64,000 nt of DNA, taken from Biscogniauxia marginata. Taxonomy: Eukaryota; Ascomycota; Sordariomycetes; Xylariales; Xylariaceae. A program made the position numbers and the translations under genes. Under the pieces are notes generated by a model. The model had not been told where the DNA came from. It did no database searches and saw only the letters and a list, made by a program, of their open reading frames with translations. The stretch lies in contig MU404098.1 in NCBI GenBank assembly GCA_022695795.1, forward strand, positions 186,001-250,000, in the 5' to 3' direction. Below are positions 1 through 12,721 of the stretch, in pieces; positions within the stretch are counted from its first letter, which is position 1; the number at the start of each line of letters is the position of its first letter.

Positions 1-1156
1 GCGCGTCATACAGCAGAGTGGGGATTCCAAGCAAGGTGAACGAGACCTGGCGAGCACGGCCGTCCAAATTATTGATTGCTCACAAATAACGGACGCTACC
101 CGGCCGATTTGAGGCTTTGGGTGTATTGCCTGCCAACCGTGCTCCCGAGCCGAGGTGCGAGGTTGTCTCGGCACCCGCTGTTGCTCCGTGGGCAAGCGAT
201 AAGTCACATATAGAAATAGAACTGCAGCTGCTAGTACCACGCAGCCACGTTTCCCAAGGTTGTATCCTTCAGGTGGCCCGAGAAGATCAAAGTTGGGATC
301 GGCTGTTCGGGACGGGAGCATCATTTGGCTTCTGTTCGGAATTACCTACCGGAGATATTATCTGTGATAAGACTAAGTGACCGAGACGTCGATATTCAAT
401 AACATCAATAACAGTTATGATGTTGCTGAAGACCTCCAGTCAGCAAAGATTCCGGGACAGCCTTCAACGAATAGAAAAGCGCAAACCTCCTTACTACAAC
501 TGCCGATAGGAAACAACGTATGGGCCCGACTACGCCGTAGATAGGCCCAAGGAAAGGGCGCGCTCAATGGATCAATTGAATGATAGCCTCACAATGCCGT
601 ATTAATATTCGATAATAGCTATCCCTACGCAGATAAGATCGCTGACCAAGGGCGGTTATGCATGAGTTGGCGCCCTTCCCATGGTAATGGAGTTAATATA
701 CCAGCTGAGTGGTAACCAAGGGATTTAGTCACATACTGCTAAAAGGGGGGCGAGGTGAGACTTACACGACGTCTGCTTCGTCGAATTGTCACAGTATCTC
801 TAACATCCATTGTACTATATACAATAGATCATTTTGCCCCCACTCTACTGCATACTGACCACTGCTTATATGATGTATACTTTAAGACCAAATAGTATAG
901 TTGTTCCGAGACTGCCTTGGATGTACAATCAAGGAACGAGGGGCATCGGCATGCATCGTAAAGAAAAGAATGACCTTAAAAATGCAACAATGGCACGTGG
1001 TATAAATTATAGAAGGTAATAAATAAAGTAGACCTTATAACTCTGTTCAGTTTCTTGTTTCCCAAGAAAGATACCAATTATATAAATCTCCTCAAAACTT
1101 AACTTTGGACATGATGCAAATTTAGTCCTCATCATAACTTAAAGATATCATCCACG
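1..1156. other. left-edge intergenic region / PKS upstream region
   Basis: No gene is recognised here on either strand. The short open frames (for example 117-380 and 834-1019) show no recognisable family, no splice-consistent continuation and no coding-like composition. The last 100 bases are AT-rich and contain TATA-like sequence, so the right part is probably the promoter and 5' leader of the polyketide synthase. Confidence 0.5.
1079..1086 (+). promoter_or_regulatory. TATA-like element upstream of the PKS
   Basis: A TATATAAA-type string lies about 70-80 bases before the PKS start codon at 1157. The position fits a core promoter with a short leader. This is seen in sequence only. Such strings are common in AT-rich upstream DNA, so confidence is low. 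Confidence 0.3.
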
Positions 1157-4100
1157 ATGGACGAACCTATAGCTATCATTGGGCTAGATTCTAGATTCCC
1201 TGGTGAAGGTAGCACAGCAGAGAAGTTCTACGAACTTCTGCTTGCGGGAAGGTCTGCCCGAACGGAGATACCCAAGGACCGATACAACGTGGACGCCTTC
1301 TGGCATCCAGATGCAAATAGAAATGGCACTGTATGTATACTTTGAAAGTCCTCAATACTGAAAATACTAACAATGAAAGACCCGGGTCCGTCATGGTCAT
1401 TTTCTCAATGGCAGTATCTCAGCCTTCGATGCCCCTTTCTTTTCGATTACGCCCAAGGAGGCCAGTAGCATGGACCCCCAACAGCGTGGGATGCTCGAGA
1501 CTGTTTATAAAGCACTTGAGAATGGTATGTTATTGTGTGTTTTAAATAAGTAAACGCCTAACATGTGAATAGCCGGAATCCCTTTAAAGTCTGCGGCAGG
1601 TTCGCAAACCGGCGTCTACGTAGGATGCTTTTCTTCAGACTACAAGTCAATAATGGAAAAAGATCTAAACCAACCGTTAACTTATGGCGCTACCGGTAAT
1701 GTTGTTAGCATGTTGTCTAATCGGGTCTCCTGGTTTTTTGATTTCCGCGGCCCGAGCATAACGATTGATACTGCCTGCTCAAGCAGCCTGGTAGCTGCGC
1801 ACCAGGCGTGTATGAGCCTGAAGCTCCGTGAGACTTCTATGGTCCGAAACCCATTTCTAAAGATGACTTTCACTCGCTAATACTCTATATCGATATAGGC
1901 AATTGTTGGCGGGTGTAATCTAATTCTTTCACCTGAACTCGGTCTTACACTCGACAAGGCCGGAGTCCTAGGTCCTGATGGAAGGTCTTATAGTTTTGAC
2001 TCTAGAGCAAACGGGTATTCTAGAGGAGAAGGATTTGGGGTTATTATACTGAAGAGGGTCTCAGATGCTATCCGTGACGGCGACACGATTCGGGCAGTCA
2101 TCCGGAACTCTGGCTCAAATCAAGATGGAAGATCACCTGGAATTACACAACCGACACGAGGTGCTCAAGCGGATCTTATTAGACAGGTTTACTCTAGGGC
2201 TAGGCTCGACCCGTCATCAACACGTTTCTTTGAGGCTCACGGAACAGGGACAGCAGTTGGCGACCCCATCGAAACCAGTGCGATCGCAGACATATTTGCT
2301 CGTTACCGGTCACCAGACAGCCCGCTCTATGTTGGAGCACTGAAGAGTAATGTTGGACACCTAGAGGGGGCTGCCGGAGTCGCGGCGATAATCAAGGGTG
2401 TTTTAACACTTGAGCATGGCATCATCCCTGCCAACACGTTATTTCAGAAGTTGAACCCAAAGATACAAGATTCTTGGCATCTTAAGTTCCCTACCGAAGC
2501 GACACCTTGGCCGCAGTCAGGACTACGCCGAATGTCGATTAATTCATTTGGTAAGTTGTGTGCCGAGCCCTTCCACGATTTTTCCAACACGATGAGACTA
2601 AGTTAGTATATTCATTAACTCGATCTATTACAGGCGTCGGTGGGGCAAACGCTCATATGGTATTGGACGATGCTTTGAACTTCTTGAAACAACATCGACT
2701 GATCGGCAACCATCGAACGCTATCTACTCCACAACTGGAACTATATCTGACTCCTCATCGTATCAATGGTGAGTAGCGTCATCCTGTTGTCTCTCTTCTG
2801 GTTAGCTAACACACTATGAACAGGCGAAGTGGATGGCACTTATTCACCCAGAGGTGGCATCAACGGCACCAGTGGTGTCAATGGTGTCAATAGTGTCAAC
2901 GGCGTCAACGGCGTCAACGGTGTGAATGGCGTAAACGGTGTCAATGGCACCAACGGCATCAAGCCGCTGTCATACCTCCCCACTGTGGACACACTGCTCA
3001 GTGAAGGAGCAGTGCTTGATCATCCTCAGCTGTACGTCTGGTCGTCGCATGACCAAGACGGCGTCACTCGCGTACGGGAAGCATACGAAAAATACCTCAA
3101 GTCTAAACTAAGAAAGCCCTTGTCGAGACTAGACGAGCTCCGCTTCTTGAAAGACTTGAGCTACACCGTCATCTGCAAGAGGACACACCACGACTGGAGG
3201 TCATTCAGCCTTGCAAAGTCCCAGGCAAGCTTACAGAGGGCTCTTGGCGAGAAACTCACAACTAGAGCGATAGCTGAGCCACGCCTAGCGTTTATTTTCA
3301 CCGGCCAAGGTGCCCAGTGGCCTGCTATGGGAAGAGAGTTAATGACATATGCACCTTTCCGGAGAAGTCTGTATGCCGCCGACAAATACTTCAGCAGTCT
3401 ATATTGCCCTTGGTCTCTGATAGGTTAGTTTTACATCCTTTATAACGCGGGCTTTCCCTTCAGCTAATATTATTCGGGGTAGATGAGTTGTGTAATGATA
3501 AGCACACGTCACGAATCAATAACGCAGAATTCTCCCAGCCCATCTGCACAGTCCTGCAGATTGCTCTTGTGGACCTTCTCTTTTCTTGGAACGTATACCC
3601 GCATGCTATTGCCGGTCACTCCTCCGGTGAAGTTGCCGCAGCTTATGCAGCAGGCTGCATATCTCAGGAGGCGGCTTGGAGGATAGCCTATTATAGGGGT
3701 GTGCTTTGCGCCAAGCTATCTCTCTCTGCCTCGCGGCCAAAGACAGGCATGGCGGCTGTAGCTTTGGACTATCAGCAAGCAATCGAGAGTATCGAGCGTG
3801 TTAATGGCCTGGTACATGAGGGAACCCTGGAGGTTGCCTGCATGAACAGCTCAGAAAGCCACACGATTAGCGGCGACCGAGCTAAGGTTGATGCCCTTGT
3901 CGACATGTTGACCCAGGAGAAAATATTTGCGCGGAAGTTGAATGTCGAGATGGCGTACCATTCTCAACACATGAAAGCGATATATGATGAATACGTTGAT
4001 TTGATTGGCCACGTTGAAGATGGTTCGGGACAGCATCCACATGAAGCTCGTTTCTTTTCTTCTACTAGAGGTACTACCATCTCATCCTCGGAGCTCCGTG

Positions 4101-7100
4101 ATCCTGCCTATTGGGCGGATAACTTGATATCGCCCGTTCGTTTTCATGAAGCCGTATTGGGCTTGCTTGAAAACTCTACAGGGCAGTCCAATGGAGCTAT
4201 TCTTGAGACGCACCTACATGAGTCTATTACGGACTTACTAGAGATTGGCCCGCACTGCGCTCTCAAGGGGCCATTGAGAAGCATTGTGGGCCAGGCCCAA
4301 AAGGAAGATACCGTTAGATACCACACCGTGCTGAGGCGTTATGAATCAGCTGCCGATACCGCCCTCGAAGCAGCAGGTTCATTGTGGTCTCGGGGTTACG
4401 ACATCGACTTGAGTGCTGTTAACGGTGCTGGGCCAGACAATTATACTAAGAAGTTGTTGATTGACCTCCCGAGTTATCCGTTTAACCATTCCAACGAATA
4501 TTGGTTCGAAAGCAGGCTCAGTAAGGCTCTTCGATTCCCAAAATTTGGGCGCCACGAACTCCTTGGTGCGCCTGTGGCAGACTGGAACAAAGACAATGCG
4601 ATTTGGCGCAACCGCATCTGCATATCGGAAAATCCTTGGATGGAAGACCACATAGTCTCCGGGGATATACTTTACCCAGCAGCAGGTATGCTCGTTATGG
4701 CGATCGAGGCCAGTCGCCAGATCTCAGATGAGTCGAAGACCGTGACAGGCTTTAGATTCAAGGACATCTCGTTTCATCGAGCTCTCAGGGTCCCCGATGA
4801 CCCTGAAGGCATCGAGTCACACTTTTACCTACGGCCATGGCGAGAGGCAACCTCAACAACGACTTCAACATGGAATGAATTTCAATTATTTACCTTGGAA
4901 GGTGATGAATGGAGAGAGCACTGCAGAGGTTATATACAAACGGAATACGAGCATAGTGACCTCCTGCGACCAACTAGCGGCGGCCTAGACTTGAAAACTG
5001 CAAACAAAGCCTCTCCTAAGGAAATATACGATGTTCTTCGAGATTCTGGGAATGAATTCGGACCACTGTTTCGAACTCTGGAGGAGGTTTGGTTAGGACC
5101 ATCTATGAATGCAGTTGCGAAAGTCAAAAGCCCCGTTGAGAGTATCCGGGAGCAGATGCCGCATCAATACCTTCAACCTCATCTCATCCACCCTGCGACC
5201 CTAGACGGGGTATTACAAGCTAATCTTGTGCCTTTGGTACTCGGATTGAAGGGGTCTGGACATGCCGTGGTCCCATACTTTGCAAAGGAACTATGGGTCT
5301 CCTCAAGACCACTTGGGAATCAAGGCTCTTACCTTGTGTCCACCCAAGCCAAACGCCGCGGACCACAGAAGTCTGAGACATCCTTTTCCGCTGTTTCTTC
5401 AGAAACACAAGAGCCAATGATCCAGGGTACAGGGTTCGTCCTTAAATCTGTACCCGTAGGTGCCTCATCTGAAACGAAGGATACATCTCGAAATATTGCT
5501 TTTAATGTCGACTGGAAGCCCGATCCAGATTTCGTGGATCCGTACCAATCTATTGCCGGGACGGTACAGGAACAAGGGCCCTCGCACCCCTTGGCGGAAT
5601 ATGAGGCCTTGTCTCTCGAGTATATGCGTCGTGCCCTTGTCAACGGCCAGGTGGACAAAATTAGCAACATGCAGCATCATCACAAGCTTTATGTATCTTA
5701 CATAAAGCATGTCGTTAGCAGTGCCCCTAAGAAACCGTTTAAGTATGACATCCAAGAGCTCCAAAAGAGACCAGAGGGATCTCTCATTGTTGCGGTTGGT
5801 CAGGCCCTCCCACAGATTCTCAGGGGAGAAATCGATCCCCTAGAAGTCTTCTTTAACGGCAAGTTGGCGGAAGACTTTTATCAAAGAGGCTTCGGCGCCG
5901 AGAGGTGTTTCTCTCAACTAAGTAGCTATGTTGACGTGCTGGTGCATAAGAACCCAGGGATGAGGTTTCTCGAAATCGGAGCTGGAACAGGCGGGGCTAC
6001 GAGATCGATCATGGACACGCTGTCCCGGAAAGGTCAGCGTTATGAGCATTTCGACTTCACAGACCTATCGCCCGCCTTCTTTGAGGAGGCACGAGAAGTT
6101 TTCCAGAAGAACTTGGGGCGCATGAATTTTCGCGTACTGAACGTTGAGAAGGACCCCCTGGACCAAGGTTTTGAAGCCGCGGGGTACGATATCATCGTTG
6201 CTTCCAACGTCCTACACGCGACGAAGAATATCGAGGCTACTCTGCGCAACGTACGGTCTCTTCTCAAGCCTGGAGGAAAGCTCCTACTATATGAAGGTAC
6301 CAACCCCACCGCTCTTAGCATGAACATGGTATTTGGCACGCTACCAGGCTGGTGGTTGTCAGAAGAGCCGGAACGGGCTTGGGGTCCGTTGATGACAACC
6401 ACAAGCTGGGACAATCACTTGAAAGCAACCGGCTTTAGTGGACTCGACTCGGTTTTCCCCGATTTCCCGGATCTGGCAGACCAGATTTGCTCCATCCTTG
6501 TGTCAACTGCGTCCGAGCCAGAAAAGGCACCTGTACGATTGGATCCTGCCTGCCTACTAGTCCAAAGAGGCTCATCTCTGCAGAGAGGCATTGCTAGAAA
6601 CCTGGCAGACTTGTTGACTAAGGAAACCCAGCACACGATTGCAGAACTCTCTTCCGTGCAAGACAAAGAGTTGAAAGATACTACCTGTGTGCTCCTGGCA
6701 GAACTCGAAACCCCTATTCTTGAGAATATGTCAGAAGAAATTATGTCTACCCTAAAGCGCATCGTGCAGAATTGCAAGACACTGGTATGGCTGACTCGGG
6801 ATTCCCCTGACCACCAACTCGTGACCGGGCTTGCACGAGTTATTCGAGCGGAGAAGCCGGAATTCAAGTTTATTACCATGTCCTTCGACCATTTTGATAG
6901 CCCTCAAGTTATCGTGGATCAATCTTGGAAGATCTTATGTGACATTCCTAACACGACCGACAATGACTTCCGCGTCGTCAACAGCTCGATCCAAATCCCT
7001 CGGATCGTGGAAGAAACGCGAATAGCTAACCATGTTCGGGCGCAGACGGGCCGACTAGATACGGTGGAGGCAAGGCTAGAGGAAGATCCCGAGCGCGCCC

Positions 7101-9315
7101 TAAGCCTTCAGATCGGTACGATGGCACAGCTCGACACGCTGAGGTTTGAAGACGATCTGCAATATGAGACTCCTCTTCAAGACCACGAGGTTGAGTTCAA
7201 GATCATGGCCTGTGGGATAAGTTATCGCGATGTGGCCTTGGTACTTGGTCAGCTTGACGATGACGTGGCTCTGGGGGTAGAGGCGTCCGGCATAGTCACA
7301 CGAGTAGGCCCCGCGGCCGGGTTCAAAGTAGGCGACCACGTCTTCGGGTTCTCTACTTCAGGCACAGTCAAGACCTTCGCTCGAACACGGGACTCTTTCC
7401 TGGCGAAGATTCCGGATATGATGTCCTGGACAGAGACTGCGTCCATCCCTTTCGCGTACTCGGCTGCTTACGCGGTGTTACTCGAGTTGGGCAACATCCA
7501 AAGGGGGGATACAATCCTCATTCATTCAGCCGCGGGCGCCTTCGGCCAAGCTGCAATCCAGATAGCTCAGCACCGGAGGGCCGAAGTTTTTGTGACTGCT
7601 GGAACGCCTGAAAAGCGTGCCTTCATCGAGGCTACGTACAATATACCACGAGATCACATTTTCTCGAGCCGGGACCTGTCCTTCAAGGAGGGCATTCAAC
7701 GAATGACACAATCACGTGGAGTTGACATCGTGCTCAACACGCTCTCCGGTGACGCGCTAAGGGCTACCTGGGACTGTGTGGCTCCATTCGGACGTTTCGT
7801 CGAGTTGGGAATGAAGGACGTCTCCTCCAACGCCTCTCTTACTATGGGCAACTTTGAGCGCAACACCCGCTTTGAACGCTTCGACTTCATATTCCTAGCC
7901 AAGAACGATCCGGTTCGAGCCCAACGCATCTTCCAGAGAGCAATGGACCTGGTTCTTGATGGTAGCCTCTCCCGGGCGACGCCCATCGACGTGCACCCCT
8001 TCTCCGATATTCAAAACGCCTTCCGACAAATCCAGGGGCGTGAACAGATCGGCAAGATAGTTCTTGAGCCTCATGGAGACGATGTAATTCCTCTGATTCC
8101 CAGCCGAAAGTCAAACAGTCAGTTCGATCCCGCGGCTTCGTACGTAATCGCTGGTGGCCTCGGTGGGCTTGGTAAATCCATTGCGCGGTGGATGGTATCC
8201 CGGGGCGCTAGGAATTTGATACTACTATCCAGACGTGGACCTCTCAGTGAATCTTCCAAGGAATTCATTAACGAGCTCAAACCTCTATGCGGCAATATCG
8301 CAACACCCGCGTGCGATGTGGCCGACAGGGAATCCCTGAGGAGGGCAATCGACACGTGCTTGAGTTACATGCCGGCGATCAAGGGATGCGTGCAAGGTTC
8401 ATTGGTGCTAAAAGTAAGTCGCCATAATCTTTGAGAGCTATTTTTATACTAATATCACATCAGGACAACCGGTTTGAGCACATGACAGCCAATGAGTGGA
8501 ACGCGGCGCTCCGACCAAAGGTAGCTGCATCTTGGAATCTTCATCACGTCCTCGGCACGGATCTAGACTTCTTCATCCTGCTCTCATCGATGATGGGCGT
8601 GGTCGGTAACAAGGAGCAAAGCAACTACGCTGCTGGGAGTACATTCCAGGACGCGCTCGCTCGCTACCGAGTATCGCAAGGTCTTTCTGCAGTGTCTCTA
8701 GACCTACCCGTTATCGAGGATGTAGGTTTCGTCGCGGAGAAGCCTGAGCTCCTGGAGAACATGCGCTCCGTCGGCTTCGATACCATGCGCGAAGCGGAAC
8801 TCCACGCAGTTCTCGACTACCACTGCGACTCATGGGAAGACATCCTGCCGCTGGACCAGTCGCAAGTAGTCCTTCGACCCGGCTTACCTCGCGACCTCGC
8901 TGCGGCCGGCATCCCACAGCCATACTGGCTACAAGATCCGCTATTTAACCATCTCTCCCAGATTGAAACAGCAGCATCAGCCGACCTGGTGGCCACTAAG
9001 CGAGATGTACAGAGCGCCGCTACACTCATTAGCGTGGCTACTTCGAAAAAAGAGGCTGAGAAGATCGTCCTGGACGCGCTGCTGATGAAGCTTTCCAGAG
9101 TCCTGAGCGTGGACCTGTCGAATCTAGACCCGGCAAAACCCCTGTATGCCTACGGCGTGGACTCGTTGGTGGCGGTCGATGTCAGATCCTGGTTCTTGAA
9201 GGAACTCGGCGCCGAGCTGTCGGTGTTCGAGATGACCAACCAGTCGAGCATCTACCATCTAGCGGAGGTGGTAGCGGCAAAGAGCAAGTTTTTGCCAACA
9301 TTTACGACCGATTAG
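1157..9315 (+). CDS. highly reducing type I polyketide synthase (KS-AT-DH-CMeT-ER-KR-ACP)
   Basis: Iterative PKS of about 2389 aa in eight exons: 1157-1330, 1380-1524, 1573-1841, 1899-2550, 2634-2768, 2824-3423, 3483-8413 and 8464-9315. All junctions keep frame and have GT..AG ends. Domains in order: KS (Cys175 in DTACSSSL, then EAHGTGT and KSNVGHLEG, so the Cys-His-His triad is intact); a repetitive NGVNG linker; AT (GHSSG with Ser509); DH (His852 in [11 protein letters not shown]); C-methyltransferase with SAM motif EIGAGTGG near 1293; ER near 1670-2000 with nucleotide motif HSAAGAFGQ near 1809; KR from about 2016 ([10 protein letters not shown], with Ser and Tyr in SSMMG..SNYAAG); and a C-terminal ACP with Ser2340 in GVDSL. 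There is no thioesterase or condensation domain. It should make a reduced, possibly C-methylated chain that needs release in trans. No tailoring enzyme lies within 15 kb on the right; the left side is cut by the window edge. The product is unknown. Confidence 0.95.
2858..2961 (+). repeat. 9-bp minisatellite encoding an (NGV)n linker inside the PKS
   Basis: A run of imperfect 9-bp units of the form GTCAACGGC encodes about ten Asn-Gly-Val/Ile/Thr repeats between the KS and AT domains. It starts soon after the exon 6 acceptor. It lies in frame in a linker where length change would be tolerated, so it is a candidate polymorphic site. Confidence 0.85.
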
Positions 9316-9911
9316 GAACATATTTTGAATGATTTGAAAGGATACCCAAGGATAACGGGGTTATGACTTGTGTTTTTTCTTTCTTTCTATACTATCGGGT
9401 TATCTTAGTGGGCTGTTCTCGATTAAAGTGACGGGACCTGGTGTTTAATTGTACAGGAGTTCGGGTTTGAGGGCAGGACTTGTCAGGTGGTTTAGCAATG
9501 AGATCTTAGGGAGGAAACGGAGTTATACCCAACTGAATTTGATATCCAGCCTGTCAGGTTGAGAAGTGGCTAATGCATCCCTAGAAATGTGGCGCATCCC
9601 TCATGGTTTTAGATTCTAGATTATGCAACCTAATACACATATACAATTTATGAAACTTATGCAAACATCGCATTCCAGAGTACCCCGCTGTCCGTGGATT
9701 TGGCGGGGCAGTGACAACTCGCATTGGAGCTCTCGAAGTCTTTAGGAGCAACCACAACACAACACCGAGCCCAATTCATCTCTCCATCCTCCTTGTTCAA
9801 ACACCCTATAAATACTACCAGAAGCTGGACTTCTGGTTCCTGATCTATTCCATACATTTTGTTACTCTTGCTACCCTGGGATTCGTGATTTACAAATAGA
9901 AGAAGGGGAAA
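9316..9911. other. intergenic: PKS 3' flank and twinfilin upstream region
   Basis: No gene is supported. A 62-codon open frame at 9711-9899 sits directly before the twinfilin start, shows no recognisable family and is more likely leader or promoter sequence. The two genes point the same way. Confidence 0.5.
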
Positions 9912-11086
9912 ATGCAGTCGGGAATTTCAGGTACGAAACGCCATCTTGACCGAACTTGATTTTATACGCCGGACCTTCGTTTTCAATTGGTACCTAACAA
10001 ATTATATATAATACAAGCCTCCCAGGAGCTCATCTCCCAGTTCAACAACATCCTAGGAGATAGTTCTGTCTTTGGCCTCCTCGTGACCATCACCTCGGAG
10101 GCCCTGACGCCCCTCACGACGCTCCCGAACTCCTCGTCCTCCTTCACCGACAACTTGCTACAGCTAGCACCGCACCTAAAGCCCGACGCGGCGCTGTATG
10201 TGATCCTACGACGGTACGATGATTCCCCGAAATTCGTGGCTGTGACGTACGTGCCCGACTCGGCCAAGGTGCGTCAGAAGATGTTGTTCGCTGCCACACG
10301 GCTGACGCTCGTGCGCGAGCTTGGGTCCGAGCATTTCCGCGAGACCATCTTCGCCACCACCGCCGAAGAATTGAGCCCTGAGGGTTTCAAGAAACACGAC
10401 CGCCATACGGAACTCGAGGCCCCGCTGACTGAGGAGGAGCGTACGCTGGGCGAGGTCAAGCGTGCCGAGGCCGAGGCCGGCGCCGGCACGGGCATTAGGG
10501 AGATACACCTCAGCAAGAATATGAACCTGCCCGTTGCGCCAGATGCATTGGACGCATTGAAAGCGCTAGGTAGGGAGGAGGGTAGTGGGTTTGTCATGCT
10601 GGTGAGAAATGCCTTCTTCCTTATTATTTAAAATCTTCGGGGAAGATCAGTCAGTGGTTGTTCCAGGTTTTGCTAACTGAACGTGTTTAGAAAATAAACC
10701 CGGAAGCCGAATCCGTTGAGCTTGTACCCAGCTCCTCGACACCCTCCTCTGTGCCCGAAGCGGTACAGGCCATATCTACCTCAGAGCCGCGGTTTACCTT
10801 CTTCCGGTATAAGTGCTCTCAGGGTGGGGTCGACAAGAACATAGTGCTCTTCTTCTACACAAACCCGGCGACGCCCGGTACCAAGGCCATCAAGAACCGC
10901 ATGCTCTATCCGCTGATGAAGCGAGCGGTCCTAACCGCAGCCAGCACCGAGGCGGGCGTCGAGGTGGAGAAGAAGTTCGAGGTTGAGGAGCCAAGCGAAA
11001 TCACGGAGGAGTCTGTTCTCTCTGAATTGTTCCCCAAGACGGAGACGAAGGCTGCATTCAAGAGACCCAAGAGACCTGGTCGGTAA
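9912..11086 (+). CDS. twf1: twinfilin-like actin-binding protein (two ADF-H domains)
   Basis: Three exons, 9912-9930, 10018-10601 and 10691-11086, join in frame to about 332 aa. The tiny first exon encodes MQSGIS followed by a GTACGA donor. The protein continues ASQELISQFNNIL and holds two tandem ADF-homology regions, roughly residues 5-150 and 180-315. The second contains the typical TFFRYKC and NRMLYP strings, and the tail is basic (FKRPKRPGR). Length and domain order match fungal twinfilin, which binds ADP-actin monomers and caps filament ends in the cortical actin cytoskeleton. The neighbours are also housekeeping genes. The start was chosen because it gives the conserved N-terminus in frame through the first intron; the downstream frame alone has no well-placed ATG. 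Confidence 0.88.
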
Positions 11087-11355
11087 ATATCTGAAGCCAA
11101 TAGCTATATACTCCCTTATCATTTTCGTTCGGTATTAAATGGTATTATACTCTCACTCTAGGGGTATAGATAAAACGTATGCTTTCTTGATTGATATCAA
11201 TCGATATGCAAATAATTCTACCACACATGGTGGACGATGCTAGTATAACACCAATTGCCAGATTAACTAACCCCCCAACATACTAATAACCAATCCACCT
11301 TCTTCCCATCTCGTCCTGATTCTATAATTCACCCGACTACTTTGTTTTCATATCG

Positions 11356-12721
11356 TTATTCTTCGTATTTGCTTCCCACTAGCATACTCGGTCCACTCTT
11401 TTCCAACTTGTCCTTCAGAAATTCGTACACCGTAAACGTGACAGCCTGCCCGGGTGCCACTCGCATGATTCGGGGCGTGATGCCCTTGTAGAAAGCGTGG
11501 AAACCCTCTTGTCTGTGATTATGATCATCGTCGCGTTAGCACGGATTACTTCGGGTTATACCACCCATCACTAACGAAATCCCAGGTAAGGTAAGCATTG
11601 GCGACAGAGCAAGACTCACCGGAACATATCCTTTGCGATGAGGCTGATGCGCTTAAACGCGCTCACGCCCTCCTCGGCGGGCGTCTTCTGCAGACGCGTC
11701 TTGATGGTGTCGATGGGCGCGTTGCTCAGGGGGCCCATGGCGCCGGACACGAGGCCGATGAGGGTGGTCTGCCAGCTGGGCAGGAGGCTAGCCGAGCCGC
11801 CGTTGGGGCCGCCATTATTCTGGTACTGGGGCTGCCAGCGCAGCAGGGCCTCCTTGAAGTAGGTGTAGGCGGTGAAGTTGACGGCCTGGTTGCTGCCCTG
11901 GCGCAGGGCGGTGAGGCTGACGCCGCGGTAGAGCGCGCCGGCGCCCTCCTCCTTGACGACGGTGTAGAGGGCGTGCGCGGCGTTGCGGTACTTGGGCACG
12001 TCGAGCGGGTCGGCCATCGAGTGGTGCTGCGCCTGCAGCCGGATCTTGATCACCTCCATGGGGGTCACGACGGCGACCGCCTCGGTCACGCCCGCCGCGA
12101 GCCCCGCCGCGAACGTCCCCGACCCCGACACCACCCCCGTCCGCTCATTCGCCAGCACCTGCTTGTACGCCTCGAACGACGTGAACCGGATCGCCATCTT
12201 GGGCACGATCCCCGTCAACACCGCCCCCAGGCCCTTGTATAGGCCCAGCGGCGTCTCGCGCCGCACGATCTCGGCCCCCGTCCGCACGAACCCGCGCTTC
12301 GGCGCGCCCGGCTGGCGCGCCCGCCGCGAGAGCTGCATGCGCACTTTTATCGTGTCTGTCGGCGGAGGGAGGAGGTGATGTTAGCGAGGTGATTAAGAGG
12401 AGGGGGGGGAAGCGGTATCAGGGGGGTAAGTAAAGGGCGTCAATCAGGGGAGGGAAGGTAGTTAGTCAAGAGAAGGGAGGATTTTTCACGTACCGAGAGG
12501 ATGACACGCGAGCGCCTCCATCATACCTGCTCCTCCGCCAGCTAAGATGTATTTATGTCAGCTAAGGAACGTGACTTTTCGAACAAATACGCAATACATT
12601 CCCCCAAAAAACAGAAAAAGGGGGTGGAAGCTCGGTCGTCATCCAGAGCAAACTCACCGATCAGATTCGTCGCCACCGACGGCGGTGACTTGCCATCTTT
12701 CCCTCCTACTTTCGTCGCCAT
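11356..12721 (-). CDS. SFC1: mitochondrial succinate/fumarate carrier (SFC1/AcuL type)
   Basis: Four exons on the minus strand (12721-12658, 12541-12494, 12355-11620, 11512-11356) give about 334 aa. The three mitochondrial carrier signature repeats are visible: HPLDTIKVRMQ (P36, D38, K41), TPMEVIKIRLQ and APIDTIKTRLQ. Other strings such as GLYKGLGAV, YRGVSLTALRQGSNQAVNF and FYKGITPRIMRVAPGQAVTF fit the succinate-fumarate subfamily. Known role of that family: it exchanges cytosolic succinate for mitochondrial fumarate across the inner membrane, linking the glyoxylate cycle to the TCA cycle during growth on acetate or fatty acids. The large exon has strongly GC-biased third positions, unlike its flanks, as in highly expressed fungal genes. 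It converges with twinfilin, with about 270 bases between the stop codons. Confidence 0.93.

Noticed and set aside
117..380. 87-codon open frame at the left edge
   Set aside because: No family resemblance, no splice continuation, and composition like the surrounding non-coding DNA.
9711..9899. 62-codon frame just before twinfilin
   Set aside because: Low-complexity, no homology recognised; more likely leader or promoter of the twinfilin gene.
11598..12378. Long plus-strand open frames up to 214 codons
   Set aside because: They are antisense shadows of the GC3-rich succinate/fumarate carrier exon, which has clear carrier motifs and splice sites on the minus strand.
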